Origin: Whitmania pigra
Taxonomy: Eukaryota; Annelida; Clitellata; Hirudinida; Haemopidae
Length of the DNA: 64,000 nt
Reading direction: 5' to 3'
Assembly (NCBI GenBank): GCA_021613335.1
Contig: JAJTWR010000021.1
Coordinates: 2,252,001-2,316,000, forward strand
Numbering within the stretch: position 1 is the stretch's first letter; each line of letters begins with the position of its first letter. Below the pieces are notes generated by a model. The model saw only the letters and a list, made by a program, of their open reading frames with translations, was not told the DNA's origin and made no database searches. This document shows, in pieces, positions 12,676-24,600 of this stretch. Made by a program: the position numbers and the translations under genes.

Positions 12676-13513
12676 AGTTGGGATAAAAAATGTAATTCTG
12701 AGATTGTAAGAGGCATTAGTGAGACCACATCTTGAGTACTGCGTTCAAGTTTGGAACCCTTATTTGAGAAAGGATGCAGGAATGTTGGAAAGAGTACGAA
12801 AAAAAGCAACCAGGATGATAAAAGGATTTGGAAAGCTGAGTTACGAAGAAAGATTAAGTAGATGCAAACTAACCACTCTGGAAAAGAGAAGAAGTAGAGG
12901 GGACCTCATCGAAGCCTTCAAAATCTTGTCGGGAAAGGAAGGCCTTTTGCTTAAGAATTTTTTTGAAAACACAAAAATCGAATATGAATTTGGAGCAAGC
13001 AGTCTGATCGTGAAAGAGATCTAGGAGTAATAATGCATAATAATGGAAAAGCATCTAAACAGTGCATGGAAGTTGCCAAAAAAGCAGAGTACTTGGAATA
13101 TAAAGAGAACGGTAGTAAGTTGGGATAAAAATGTAATTCTGATATTGTATGAGGCATTAGTGAGACCACATCTTGAGTACTGTGTTCAAGTTTGGAACCC
13201 TTATTTGAGAAAGGATGCAGGAATGTTGGAAAGAGTACGAAAAAAAGCAACCAGGATGATAAAAGGATTTGGAAAGCTGAGTTACGAAGAAAGATTAAGT
13301 AGATGCAAACTAACCACTCTGGAAAAGAGAAGAAGTAGAGGGGACCTCATCGAAGCCTTCAAAATCTTGTCGGGAAAGGAAGGCTTTTTGCTTAAGAATT
13401 TTTTTGAAAACACAAAAAGTGCTTCTACTAGAGTTTCTAGTTCTTTTAAAGTGCTTCTACGAGATTGTAAATTACATAGGAAGACTTCGGGAAACTTAAA
13501 AAATAATTTTTAA
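12676..13513 (+). mobile_element. CR1/L2-like LINE reverse transcriptase 3' fragments, tandem duplicate
   Basis: Two copies of the C-terminal part of a non-LTR reverse transcriptase lie in the same orientation (12676 to about 12976 and about 12985-13513). Each encodes RPHLEYCVQVWNPYLRKDAG, then MLERVRKKATRMIKG, LSYEERLSRCKLTTLEKRR and GDLIEAFKILSGKEG. This block is typical of the thumb and C-terminal region of CR1/L2 elements. The second copy also retains the preceding block (DLGVIMHNN, SKQCMEVAKKAEYL). Over about 290 bp the copies differ at only a few positions, so the duplication of about 437 bp is recent. Both are 5'-truncated, lack the catalytic motifs and cannot move on their own. Confidence 0.85.
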
Positions 13514-13581
13514 TGTATTTTGTTTATATTTATCTATTATATTTTTTTAATATATTAATAATATTTCAGCGCAAGGTCTTT

Positions 13582-13658
13582 TCTTAAATTTATCGTTTCC
13601 TTATAGAATAAACTAGATAAGGAAACCATCCATGCGGACACGGTAGATAAATTTAAGA
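13582..13658. repeat. Nested inverted repeat with one-sided bulge (unexplained)
   Basis: The outer arms TCTTAAATTTATC (13582-13594) and GATAAATTTAAGA (13646-13658) are perfect 13-bp complements. Directly inside, GTTTCCTTAT (13595-13604) and ATAAGGAAAC (13617-13626) are perfect 10-bp complements around a 12-nt loop. The only asymmetry is a 19-nt insert, 13627-13645. It forms a 23-bp interrupted stem in RNA or cruciform DNA. It follows the LINE fragments and precedes a comparatively GC-rich non-coding stretch. Confidence 0.8.
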
Positions 13659-13661
13659 TTT

Positions 13662-14300
13662 ACTTACTGTGCGTGGCAGGGTGGGAGGCTAGCCGGTTTT
13701 GTCGAAGGGTTCACAAGTTGTTTTGGTGGCCTAGATAAGCTGTCCAGCTTATCAGCTAGTTTGCCTGTCGGCAAAATCAGTGGACCGGCTGGTTGATTTT
13801 GAGAGCAGACGAGTTCATTGGTTTGTCGGCTTTGCTGGCAGATCGACGAGTTTGCCTGCTCCCGAAATCAGCAGATTGAGCGGGAGCCTTGGTGGCTTTG
13901 CTTGTAGGCTTGCTAAGCAGTACGTAAGCTTTTTCTGAAATACTGGTTTATTCGTTCGGCCATATTGCTGGCGGGTCCGCTCCACCAGAGGGCGGGTGGC
14001 TAGCCGGTTTTGCCGATGGGTTCACTAGCTGGTTTGTTTGCCATAATTTGAAACTCACCGAATGAAATGAGATCAAGAAGACTTGCTCTTCTCAGGGCAG
14101 GATTTAAGAAGCAGTCCCATTGCAGTTGGTTGCTGATGGTGACAAGCAAAAAAGTGTTCACTGCTTGGTAGAGATACACCAAGTTTTCCCTCGCTCGCAA
14201 GCTGACATGCCAAAGGGTTCTGATGGGGATCCTATGAGGTGGATGGTTCATAAAGATGTAGATCCTAGAGTTTTAAACGTCAAATTTAACACAATTGTAT
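13662..14300. repeat. GC-richer non-coding stretch with internal repeats and palindromes
   Basis: Base composition is clearly higher in G+C than the flanks. The segment starting GGCTAGCCGGTTTTG at 13687 recurs imperfectly at 13998, about 311 bp later, each followed by a similar GGGTTCAC block. A perfect palindrome, GATAAGCTG-TC-CAGCTTATC, spans 13734-13753. A short plus-strand open stretch (about 14105-14305) ends at a TAG and is not recognised. It may be the 3' part of an unidentified transposable element; no terminal repeats were found. Confidence 0.5.
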
Positions 14301-14630
14301 TATAGTGTTACATATTTTTTTAGAATAATTTTTTTGTAAAACTTTTTAAAATCACCACGCTGTTAAAAGCTGTAGTAAAAAAGCATCTTAGTTTGGAAAG
14401 ACGTCTTATTTTAAATTACATTCTTGAGTGTTTTTAAAGTAATAGCATGAAAAATACTAAATTAATAAAGTTAAGAGGGCGCCAAATTATCATTTTCTAC
14501 GAAACCTCTAGCTAGACATCTGTTCGTAACCCTTCTCACCTATACCACTCTAAATTGAAAAAAAAAACAATATTATATATAATGAGATTAAATAACAATT
14601 TTAGAATTTGTGTTTGAATATATTTTTAAA

Positions 14631-14644
14631 GTTACCATGGCAAT
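14631..14644. promoter_or_regulatory. RFX X-box-like motif upstream of the ERICH3-like gene
   Basis: GTTACCATGGCAAT matches the X-box at all but the final base of the second half site (AAT rather than AAC). It is 107 bp upstream of the inferred start codon at 14751, inside the usual promoter window for X-boxes. Confidence 0.7.
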
Positions 14645-14750
14645 GCCAATTGTTTATCTCATTTGTTTAATGTTGAGCTGGATGTATAGTTGGGTGTGAC
14701 AGTTTATAGTTCATCATTTTCCAGTTGATTCGTTCATTTAATCAATTAGC

Positions 14751-17700
14751 ATGCAAACAGGAAAAGGGTTAGTCTAATTCGATCATGACGTAATAAAACT
14801 TCAAACGCACACTAACATCAATTCACAATAAGTAACAATAATTAAATGTAATAACATTGCAGAATATTATCTCCTTACAATAGCCTTAAGGATCCGTATC
14901 TAGGATTTTATTTTTCACGGAAAAAGATTCAGCATCATCTGAAAAAATCTGGCTTGGTAAGAGCCAAGCAAAAATATTTTTTACAATTTTATCTCGAATT
15001 CATTTTCAGATCACGGAAAATGGACAGATTTTGTCGGAGGCAGCTTATACTGCCAACTTGATCAAAGTTGACAAGGAAGAAAGAATGAAACAGATGATGA
15101 TTCAAGAAATTGTTGAGAGATCTGTCGATAGAGAAAGAAAAACCCAGCAGATCATAAAGGCAAAACTTGAAGAAATAGCCAAGTTAGAAGCTGTGAGAAG
15201 CAGAAAAGTGAGGTTAAGGGATTAGATCCAGTTTTAACTTATCATTTCTTCAAATAAACTACTTCAGAATGAAGAATTTCATCGAAGATTGAAAATGAAT
15301 GAGGTTTTTATGCCTGCACTTCCCAATTTAAGCATGGAGTCATTAAGTAGTGATTGTATTCACAGAAGATCTTGTTCTGCTCATGTAAGATGGCTTAAGA
15401 TTTACTGTGATTTAAAAAAAAATGTATTCATTAATTAATTGAAATTATTCTTTAATCCAGATATTAAATTTATATGGAATTAAGATTGAATTATTTTATT
15501 TAGTTATGTGCAAATATGTTTAAATTTATTTTAGGGTGGAAGTCTAAAAAAAGGATCACTAATTGAAACAAATTCTCTGAAAAAGCAAAAGGTGATTTGG
15601 ATTTTGTAAATCAAGATTGCTAATTATTTATTCATAGATTGATTAAATTAACACTTATGTCAACCAGAGTCGTACCTGTCGAAGTGCACATGTAAAGGGA
15701 AGATATCAATCAGATATGAAGATGGCATACAGGATTACTCAAGAGAAGGTAGCGTTACTACTCGTAATTGGCCAAGAAATAAAGAAATATCACTGTGATC
15801 AGCCTCTTTTGTGACTGCATTTTATTGATTTTCATTCATGAAAATATACTTTAAAGATTTTTTGGTTTAATTGTGGGTTTAGTTCCTTTAATGAAGCATA
15901 AAACCAAGATTAACACCATCTTGCAACAATCTGATGAAGTGACATTAAATGTGTCAGATCTAAACAAATCATAATTACTCAAGAACTGATGAAAAAGATA
16001 TATTCTTCAATACAGCTGCATAGAGACCCTCCATGCATTGTGAAGTTTTACTACCATGGAAGAAAGCACGGTTTTAATTTTGGAAATTCAAAGGGCATTC
16101 CACTAGTGGATTACATAAAAGTCGAACAACAAATCAATGAGGCAGCTTCTGTTGTTGTGTTTCGAGCAGGAGTTACTTACAACAGTTAGTGAGCAATTAT
16201 AAAATTAGGATGCAATGTTGAACATGTTGATGTGGTTCATCATTAAATACGCTGCTCGTATTGTCTTTTCATTTATTACATTAATACCATTAATAATTAT
16301 TTAAATATGCTGCCACATATAATATTTTTAGTAGGACCAAATATCTTAAGGTTAGAATCATAAACTCTAAAACTGTCTTTTCATCCACAGCAAGCTTTTG
16401 GTTTGCTTCACTTAAAAAGGCAAACAGCAGATTCAGCCTCACATTTTACATTGATGGTTTGGTCTATTGTAATATCAGTTCATGCTGTGAATTCAAACAC
16501 AAAAAGGGATCAAGGATTGGTGGGAAGCATGGTCTTTTCAGTTTTGCTGGAGTACAAAATGGAGTGATGTGCTACCTGTGAGTCTGCATGTTAAAGTTAA
16601 AGGATTTTAAATCCGCCACTCCAAAACAATTTTTTTTTATTCAAATTCAGATGTGAGGAGGCTCAAAAATCTAAAAAATTAAAAAGGAAAAAGAAAGTGA
16701 AAAATATTTCAGGTAATTTGACTTAGCTTTTAAAATGAATGGGTTTGCAACTTAATATGAGTCAAATTAAAATTCAAATCAATTTGACTTCTCAATGATG
16801 AAAACCTCAATTTGCAGGCAATTTTAAAATCAATTATGTTTTTTGAAACCAATAGATTCTTTGCTAGCTATTTACAAATTCTAATGCTAGCTGAGGAAGT
16901 TAGTTGATTAATTGAAAAAGTTTGACATTTCTTTGAATATATTGTTATTTTTTCTACTTGTTTTGTTTCTTTGTGAACCTTTTATTGAAACACAAAATCA
17001 AGTACAAATTAAAATTCAAAATGAAATGGACCATCCTAAGTCAAAAATTTCTAGCAGAGGTCCTATTACCAAGGATGAAAACTTATAAGTGCATTATAAG
17101 TTTGATATTGTAAAGGCATTAATATTGCCAACGAATCAGAAAAGCATTTTTTTTTATCTTACTTAACTCTTTACATTGTCAATCTATTTGCTAATCACGT
17201 TATAACATTGAAAAAATTTTGCTAGCCAATTTGGAGCTAAACTTGGTGAGACATTAGAATTTTTGAATGTCATTTCATGTGCTTATTCACAGGGCCGCAG
17301 CCAGAAAATGATTTCGGGGGTTCAAATTTTTATTTTACAAGTTGTAAATGTTATGTTACAATTTCTTTGACAATTAATGCAAAGAAATTTCTGATATTTT
17401 GCGTGATGAATGGCTAGGTCAGTTTGTCTGGTTTATCAGTTCTACAAAATGATGGAAATGATAAATTTGGCACATATCGAACATCAACAACGACTGCTAT
17501 TTTGGTTTGTAAGGCTTAGCAGACCGAATGTCATTTAAGTTTTTCCAAACTGAGAAGTATTTCGACCAGATGGCTGACTCCATCCTTTTGTTGACCTGCC
17601 TTCGACACAAATGAGACCCAACTTTAAACTCCTGGAAATCAAACCGAAGAAGTGCCGACAGTCTGTCATTTCTATTATAGAATGTCACAAGTCCGATCAC

Positions 17701-19217
17701 AGAACCGATGCCCGGTTCATGGTACAACATGGAAGCTCTCAGGACTGGAACGCCGGTGGAGAAGTAGTTTTAGATCGTCTGGTATGACATCAACATCCAG
17801 ATTTGTGACTTATAGGGTGCGGTGTCGCTCTGTTTCGAGGACATCACATGGTCGACTGGTAACAATGATCTTGATCACTTGCGTTTGAACTAACAACCTC
17901 CATTAAATTCCTCGACCAGTACTCTAATTCGAACGGATGAATTCGCCGTATTACAGAAACTTTATACAATTCTCTAAAATAATACTGTCTTCTTTACCAG
18001 TAGTATTATAAATGGTCATCATTTTCATCGTCGTCGTCATACAGATAATTGGTTGGGTTCCATGTGTACATAGGCATCTTGTATTGTGTGCTAACTGGCA
18101 AAACCAAAAGCTCTTTTTAAAAACGGCAGATAGACGACCTAGACGGAAATCGAACTCGCGCTGCCAGAACGCGAGGCGGATCCTCCACCACTGTGCCAAG
18201 TATGCGGGGGCCACGTCAATTTTGGTAAAACAATGTCTTCGGCATTAGAACGGTTGCATTTCTTGCTAATCCAGAAACAAAATTTTTAAAATTTATAAAT
18301 ACATTTTTTTTTGTAATAGTTGAACCCGTATCTTCCCCCTACCCCCCTAAATGCGGCCCTGCTTGCTTACTTATATATTGTTTTACATAATTTTTATACC
18401 AACTGCAGTTTGTTGCAGCTCATTTTTTAAGAACATAAATGTATTTCAAATTGATTTTACGTTTGGTATCATATTTTACTAACATTATCACTCACCATTA
18501 AGGAAACAGATTTGCATACAAAAAAATCCCTCCAAAAGGAACAAGGTTAAATTGTTTCAGTTTCAAGAGTTAATTTATTAAACATCATTTTTAATCTCGA
18601 TATCAGCAATCAAGAACTACGAATATGAAATAGCTAAAATTAGCTTCAACTCGTCAATTCAACATGAAACAGAAAAACAAAACATTACAAACTGTTGTGT
18701 AGAAGATACTCAAGAACTAAAAAGTGAATTTGAGAATAATGGAATAGATAGGAGTGATTGGAATGAGATCAGGAAAAATGAAGATTTGATAACCAAAGAA
18801 AAGAACATTTGTTCGAGTGAACCAGAACTTGACACATCATTTGAAGGCTCTGATGCAAGATATGACGAGAGATCTCTGTCGCGCGAGGTGGGTGTCAAAA
18901 ATCAAGTCACAGAAATGGATGAAGTTCATTACCCAGTCAGTGCTAAAAACTCAGAAAGTGGAAGGACAGCACCTGGTGCCGCAGATGTCGAACCTCTTGC
19001 TAAAATTGATGAAATACTCACAAAAGAAAATGAAATTTTAGCAAGCAGATATAACGAAGCAGAAAATGGCAAGATGGAGACAATAGAACACTCAGCGAGA
19101 TCGGAAGATGAAAGTGACCTTTCAGAGAGTGATGATTCTCAAAATTATTTTGAAGATTCTTCTGAAACGGAGACCACAGACGAGGATAGCATGCCAGATT
19201 TTAGAAAAAAATCGTGA
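14751..19217 (+). CDS. ERICH3: ERICH3-like protein with DUF4590 domain
   Basis: Homologue of glutamate-rich protein 3, a cilium-associated protein of uncertain biochemical role. Supported exons: 14751-14767 (ATG CAA ACA GGA AAA GG), 14863-14956, 15010-15207, 15268-15384, 15535-15591, 15668-15748, about 15980-16186, 16391-16577, 16651-16722 and 18607-19217 (stop). The N terminus PYNSLKDPYLGFYFSRKKIQ, ending in HHLKKSGL, then NGQILSEAAYTANL, matches the vertebrate start. The DUF4590 core SLTFYIDGLVYCNISSCCEF and KHKKGSRIGGKHGLFSF is the clearest match. The last exon is acidic and Glu/Ser-rich (DLSESDDSQNYFEDSSETE). The junction around 15749-15990 is not resolved and may hold another small exon. 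Much shorter than the 1500-residue human protein. Divergent from BBS1. The last long intron hosts a terminal-inverted-repeat element. Confidence 0.85.
17290..18361. mobile_element. Non-autonomous terminal-inverted-repeat element (hAT-like)
   Basis: The left end is CAGGGCCGCAGCCAG and then GGGGGTTCAAATTTTT. The right end, read on the minus strand, is CAGGGCCGCATTTAG, G-rich sequence and GGGTTCAACTATT. The ends therefore share a 10-bp perfect terminus plus a second block. The element is 1072 bp, with no transposase frame found. CAG termini fit hAT, but the flanking 8-mers (CTTATTCA and CTTGCTTA) agree only partly, so superfamily and target duplication are uncertain. It lies inside the ERICH3-like intron 16723-18606. 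Confidence 0.7.
18030..18215 (-). mobile_element. tRNA-derived SINE nested in the TIR element
   Basis: On the minus strand, TTGGCACAGTGGTGGAGGAT resembles a tRNA 5' half with an A box, and GCGCGAGTTCGATTTCCGTC contains a B box (GAGTTCGATTTCC). A body follows, with a tail of ACGACGACGATG repeats near 18020-18040. It is unlike the SINE at 2544 and 40870 in sequence, so it is a second family. It is not an intact tRNA gene because no closing acceptor stem is visible. Confidence 0.55.
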
Positions 19218-21629
19218 TAAACCCTCTTATTAAGAACCTTGAAAAAAAAATTATTTCCTTAACTTTTTTCATTTTATCGTTTCAATTTGACTTCGAATAC
19301 GCTCTATTCCCGCGCTTTTCTAAGTTTTTATGCTTTCCTGTGGAGAATTTTGTGAATTTTGGAGAATCGTGATCTTATTTAGTATTCCATATTTTATTTT
19401 AATTCTTACTATTTTTTTCGAAGTTATTCTAATAAATTTATGTGATTTATTTGAACGATAAGTATTCATTTCATTAATCCCACGTAGAGAAATATTTTCT
19501 AAATCCTTCGCTACCTTTTCAATGTACCTTTCTCGCAGATGTAGCCCCACGTTACATGCACAAAGAATCCTTATAATTCTATGACGTCATGGGTATACAT
19601 CATAATCATGGGCGAAGATATGCGGTCTGTTGTTCGCCATGATCAGTTCTAGAACATTGTTAAAATGTAACATTAGTTAACATTTCATTGAGTAGAAAAT
19701 ACGTCTACTAGCACAAGATGAAAAATTAGTGACTTTAAAGTGGCATGAATGAAAATTAAACTTAGATCAAATTAGAATAAATGTTCATTATATATAATGC
19801 TAGTTTTCACGAAAATCGAGGCATTGCAGTACAATACTTTGAACTCGTAGTTGGAAATTATCACCGTCAGTTATAGCTATCGATGATTGTTGTATAAGAA
19901 CATGGATTAATGGAACATTGTTTAATATAAAGGTAGCTTGTGCAAGTAGAATTGACTATGAGTTGCGGATATTATTTCAGAACCTGGATTTTATAAGAAC
20001 GAGGAGATAAAAAATATAGGATTACAAAGCAAAGCAGTGCTTAATTGGCAACAGAGATACGATAATGGAAGATGTCTGTTATTTAGGACTCGGTGGTATG
20101 AAGATAATGGTAACGATTCAGAAGCTCATTTCAAGCAGATCAGTCATTAAATCCACACATCATCACTTATCAGTCGACATAACCAAGAGATAAACGAATG
20201 ATCCGAGTTCAGACAAAATATGAGTTACCAGTGAATTCTGGGAATGCTCTATCATCCTGGAATAGTACAAGTTAATTTCTAATTTATCATCACTTCATAT
20301 TATTAAAGTCACTGTTGAGGTTTAACAAAACACGTTAAGGATTTTCAAATAAACGTTTTATGCCGGTATATTTATTCTTCATGACATTTGTTATAAAGTA
20401 AAGTTGTGCATGTTTGGAAGAAATGTATTAAAACCGGTCGATGCCTTTGTTTTTGCAATTGTTAGTTCCCTTCAGTCGTGTCTAATAAATAAATATATAA
20501 ATAAAATATAGTGGTGGTCGTAGCATAGGTTTTCACAAAAATTAGCATATATCCAAAGCAATGTTGTAAGCAATTTTGACACTCGTTAATAATTTAAAAT
20601 TTTGTAGCATAGAAATGTTCTTTAATTAGACCGATTTTAAAAAGTCGATGAAATTCTTTTGTAATAGGCGTCGCAAGATGTTCGATGTCAGTGTTTTAGC
20701 AAATAAATTAGAAGTGACATACGAGATCAATAAAAATCACAATTGCTTTGCAATTTCGAAACCGTTTTAAAGATGCTCAAAGAATATATAAACTGTAGGT
20801 CATTAACTATTCTTAATGGTTAGTGCCCGGGCTCGTACTATTTAAGGTTAAGGTCGAAAGCGCTTTCCAAAATTCAATAATCTCATTACTGGTAAAAAAT
20901 ATGACGGCGAAATATTTATGCATAAAACCGATATGTGAAAAGAATGAAAACATTTAAATTGAAGACAATTTTAATATTCATGAGGTGTAAATGCCCTGAA
21001 TTACTTGGTCACTTGATGAGTGCAGCATGCATCAGGACTGTGACAGCAACAGCCACCTTGTTTCAAATACGTAATCGCCTAGCTTCCTGCTCAGCAGCTC
21101 CATCAATAGCCACATTTGTATAAATAATGCAGCGCTGTCCATGCAGAGGCTTCAATGGTTGAGGCAATGTGTGTTCATGTGATTTGAGAAAAAACAGCTA
21201 GGAATACTGTACAAGATGTGACCAACAACGCGCGTGTATCGGCAAGCCAACTATCAGAGCTCCGTGCGAGCCTATACGACCTGCGAGCGTGTTCTCGATA
21301 TATAGCCATGCTTTGCTCTACCATATTGTATGTTGCTGTTACGTTAAGCTGTGGCATGTGAAAAATAAACAGATTGTCTATGAGCACTGGAAAATATGCA
21401 TTTGTATGTTGGCCACTGGTCCGTCGTGCAGAGCAGAAATGAATTTTGGTAGTTTGTCGTGAACTTCTGATCACCCTCTTCAGGACGAGCTTTTAGTCAC
21501 AAATTTCAGATCCAGTGTCTAAAAATGGCACATTTCGATCGAAATCAAACTTGATTTAGTTTCACTCGGAGCTTTGCTTGGATGTTATTTTCCCTAATTT
21601 TGTCCGGAAAGCGTTACTCTTAAGCAAAG
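19218..21629. other. Intergenic stretch, ERICH3-like to DGKQ
   Basis: About 2.4 kb without a supportable gene. It is AT-rich for the first 1.6 kb. From about 20990 to 21500 it becomes less AT-rich, approaching the DGKQ start, and may include promoter and 5' UTR sequence. No repeat or RNA gene was recognised. Confidence 0.6.
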
Positions 21630-24600
21630 ATGGCCGCTTCGTCCGAGGCTTCAGTTGATGGAGTAGGAGGAGGGGACTGTAATATGGCGGTCGGTGCGGA
21701 CGTCGAGCGGGGCTATGGCCATTTTTTCATCAAGAAAACGTTTCATCGACCGACATATTGCCACCATTGCACAGATATGCTGTGGGGCTTAATAGGACAG
21801 GGTTACGTCTGCGAAGGTTAGCTCATCTCGCTTATTATTTTTCCCGCTTTCGTCTGCTCGTAAACGTTTTTGGCGGCTTAACTTAACGGTTAAAAGCCGT
21901 TGAGCGATTTTGCGCAAGGTTGATTTTCAATTCTCGTGATTATTTGACATGCTTATGCAAACATACATCAAAAAGAATATGTTTGTCATGTTGCAGTTTG
22001 CAATTTTGTTGTACACGACCGTTGTTTAAGGACAGTTGTTTCTCCATGTTCCAGCGTCGCCTCGAATATGATCAAGGTTTGATTTCCTACACTATTCGTT
22101 AGTAAGGCATCTTCTTACTTTCTTGAGTCTTACACCTTGTCGAAATAGTTTCAAAGGTGAATTTCTTTCTTACGCCTCGAAATATTTATTTATTAGAACC
22201 CCGTTGCCCATTGCTGGTCAGAACCAGGTCAATTCAAAAGAAAATTTTGCAATCTTTGTAGAAAGAGACTTGAGGACAGTTTGGCTATAAGATGTGAAAG
22301 TGAGTGACAATTACATTACATTAGAATGATTTCGAAATGAACGCAATTTTGAATAGCAATGTTGGTAGCATATTTTAATGAATTTCGAAATCGCCGATGA
22401 CGTGATTAAATACATCGGTTGGCATAATTTCGTGCATTTGTAACAGCTGCTTGAGAAGGCTGTAAACATCTTCTGCATTAAGTGCTCTTTTTTCTCATTT
22501 AAAAATGACGTTTCTATAATTCTCCGAAAGTTCCCAAAGTTGAGTTAAAAGCAAAGCGTGAAGTGATATGTGCTTGATCGTGTTCAGAACAATTTCTTGT
22601 CTAATTTTGCGTTTCCTTCCATGGTGTTCGTGAAATCATCCACTCGTAGTCTGAGCAGGATTCAGTTTGCGCGTTTCGTTCAGCTTCATCCTCTTATGCT
22701 GCATTTAGTGGCAACAATTATCTCTTTAATTACCTCTGCCCTTCACTCACTGCTTTTCAACATCTCTCCCGAAATTATTTGGCCATTCAATTTGTTACTC
22801 CTGTTCTTGCTTGTTCACTTCTTTTGAAGCACTAGTCGCGCATCACGTCAATATTAATGTAATTGCTTGTCATAATTCATTAGCCACTGAATATGGCTAA
22901 TAAATATTTTTTGGTAACGCAGTTAAATTAATTGTTCTTTGAATACAATTAAATGCTAATTAAATATTAACCGTTCATTGAATATGAATGTATCTAATTA
23001 TTGACAATTACGCATGTTTGGCATAAAATCAGCATTTGCTGATTTCTTTTGTTTGCGTCTAGTATTTGTGACTGATATTTTAAAGATATTTTAGATTACT
23101 ATTTATGTGCGTGGAAAGATGCACTGCATAAAGAATCCATCTATAACCTAGCTCCCCATTTTCATGTCAAATGGTCCATTTAATTTGTAATTTTTCTTTA
23201 GTAAGTAAATGATGCGATTATGTTGATTGACAAGGTAATGTTTTCAAACAGTTTGTGAATATTATTCTCATGTGGACTGCCAGGACTTTGCTGTCAGTGA
23301 CTGCAAGGAATGTGCCACTTATGTCCCTAACAAGGATTTGGTGAGTAAGATTTGTCATTCAATTGAACAGCATCTATAGCATGCACACGTGTAAATGCTA
23401 TGTAATGATATTCTATAGAGTCAAATGACTTTTTTAAAGTTTGCATTTTTAAAGCTTTTTGATACAGAAATATAAAATGTTTCACCTGTAAATGTGTTTG
23501 TGTATTTGTTAATATTGGATAAGAATAATACAACATAATAATGATAATCATGATCTTCAGATTACATGTCACTCAGATTACAAAGTTGTTTCAACAAATA
23601 GTATTTTATGACATATGATTCATATTACATTTCATATATTTTTTCATTTTACCATTTACTCGTTCTGATATTTAATTGAAAAACTTCAGAATTCAATAAT
23701 TTTGTTTAGAGTATATTATATTATGATAAATTGTAAATATGATAATATGTAATTATAATAACAAGTAAATTGCCTTTGCTTATGCTTTCAATGACTAGAA
23801 GCAATGTTTTGCAAACTGTACCAAGGTACAGTTGTTCGGAATTTCACAGATTGTGAGGAAATCAGTGATAAGAACAACTTTCGATACTGCATCAGCTGTC
23901 GGTTGTTTGTAATGGTTGTGATTAAAAATCATTTTTACTTTTCTTTGACTTTGCAAAGAGGGAGTTTCATTCACTCTTGTAATTCAATTTTTCAATATTC
24001 AATTCAATATTAATTATAATTAATTATAAGCACAAATCATTGAGACTGAGAAGATTTTGTAAATGTGCAATGTTATGGCACAAATAGTTACTTAATACAC
24101 TTGCCATTAAAACCTCAACCAAGCACAAAATCCAAACATTCATATTTTCCAGACTTAACCATGAGTTTTGCACTAAATTTCGAACCAAATGAATATTAGC
24201 TTGTCACTTGATGAATTATTTTGCTAACTTATGTTGTTAAGACACATTTTACGTTTGCAGTCCTCTGTGGTCCAGTACCACCATTGGAGGGAAGGCAATT
24301 TGGCTGGGAATTCCAAATGTTTCTACTGCAAGAAAACATGTTGGTCTGCAGAATGTTTGGCGGGAATGAGATGCGAGTGGTGCGGAGTCACTGTGAGTGT
24401 TACTCGGAATATCAGTTTTTCTTCGTTCGATAACAACTGAGAAATAAGTATGCATTGCTGTTATTATGTTACAAAAACAATATTAATATCACTACCACAA
24501 ACTTCATCATAGTACTTCATTTAAGTTATTACTAATTGTTATGATTATAATCGTTCAACGAAAAGAAATAAGTAAACATATTTACTGACTGAACGACAAT

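Noticed and set aside
14000..14305. ORFs on both strands at 14.0-14.3 kb
   Set aside because: About 60-80 codons each, no recognisable motif, within a repeat-bearing GC-richer segment; not enough to call a gene.
18100..18200. Possible functional tRNA gene
   Set aside because: A and B boxes are visible on the minus strand, but no closed acceptor stem; it lies inside a TIR element and has a SINE-like tail.
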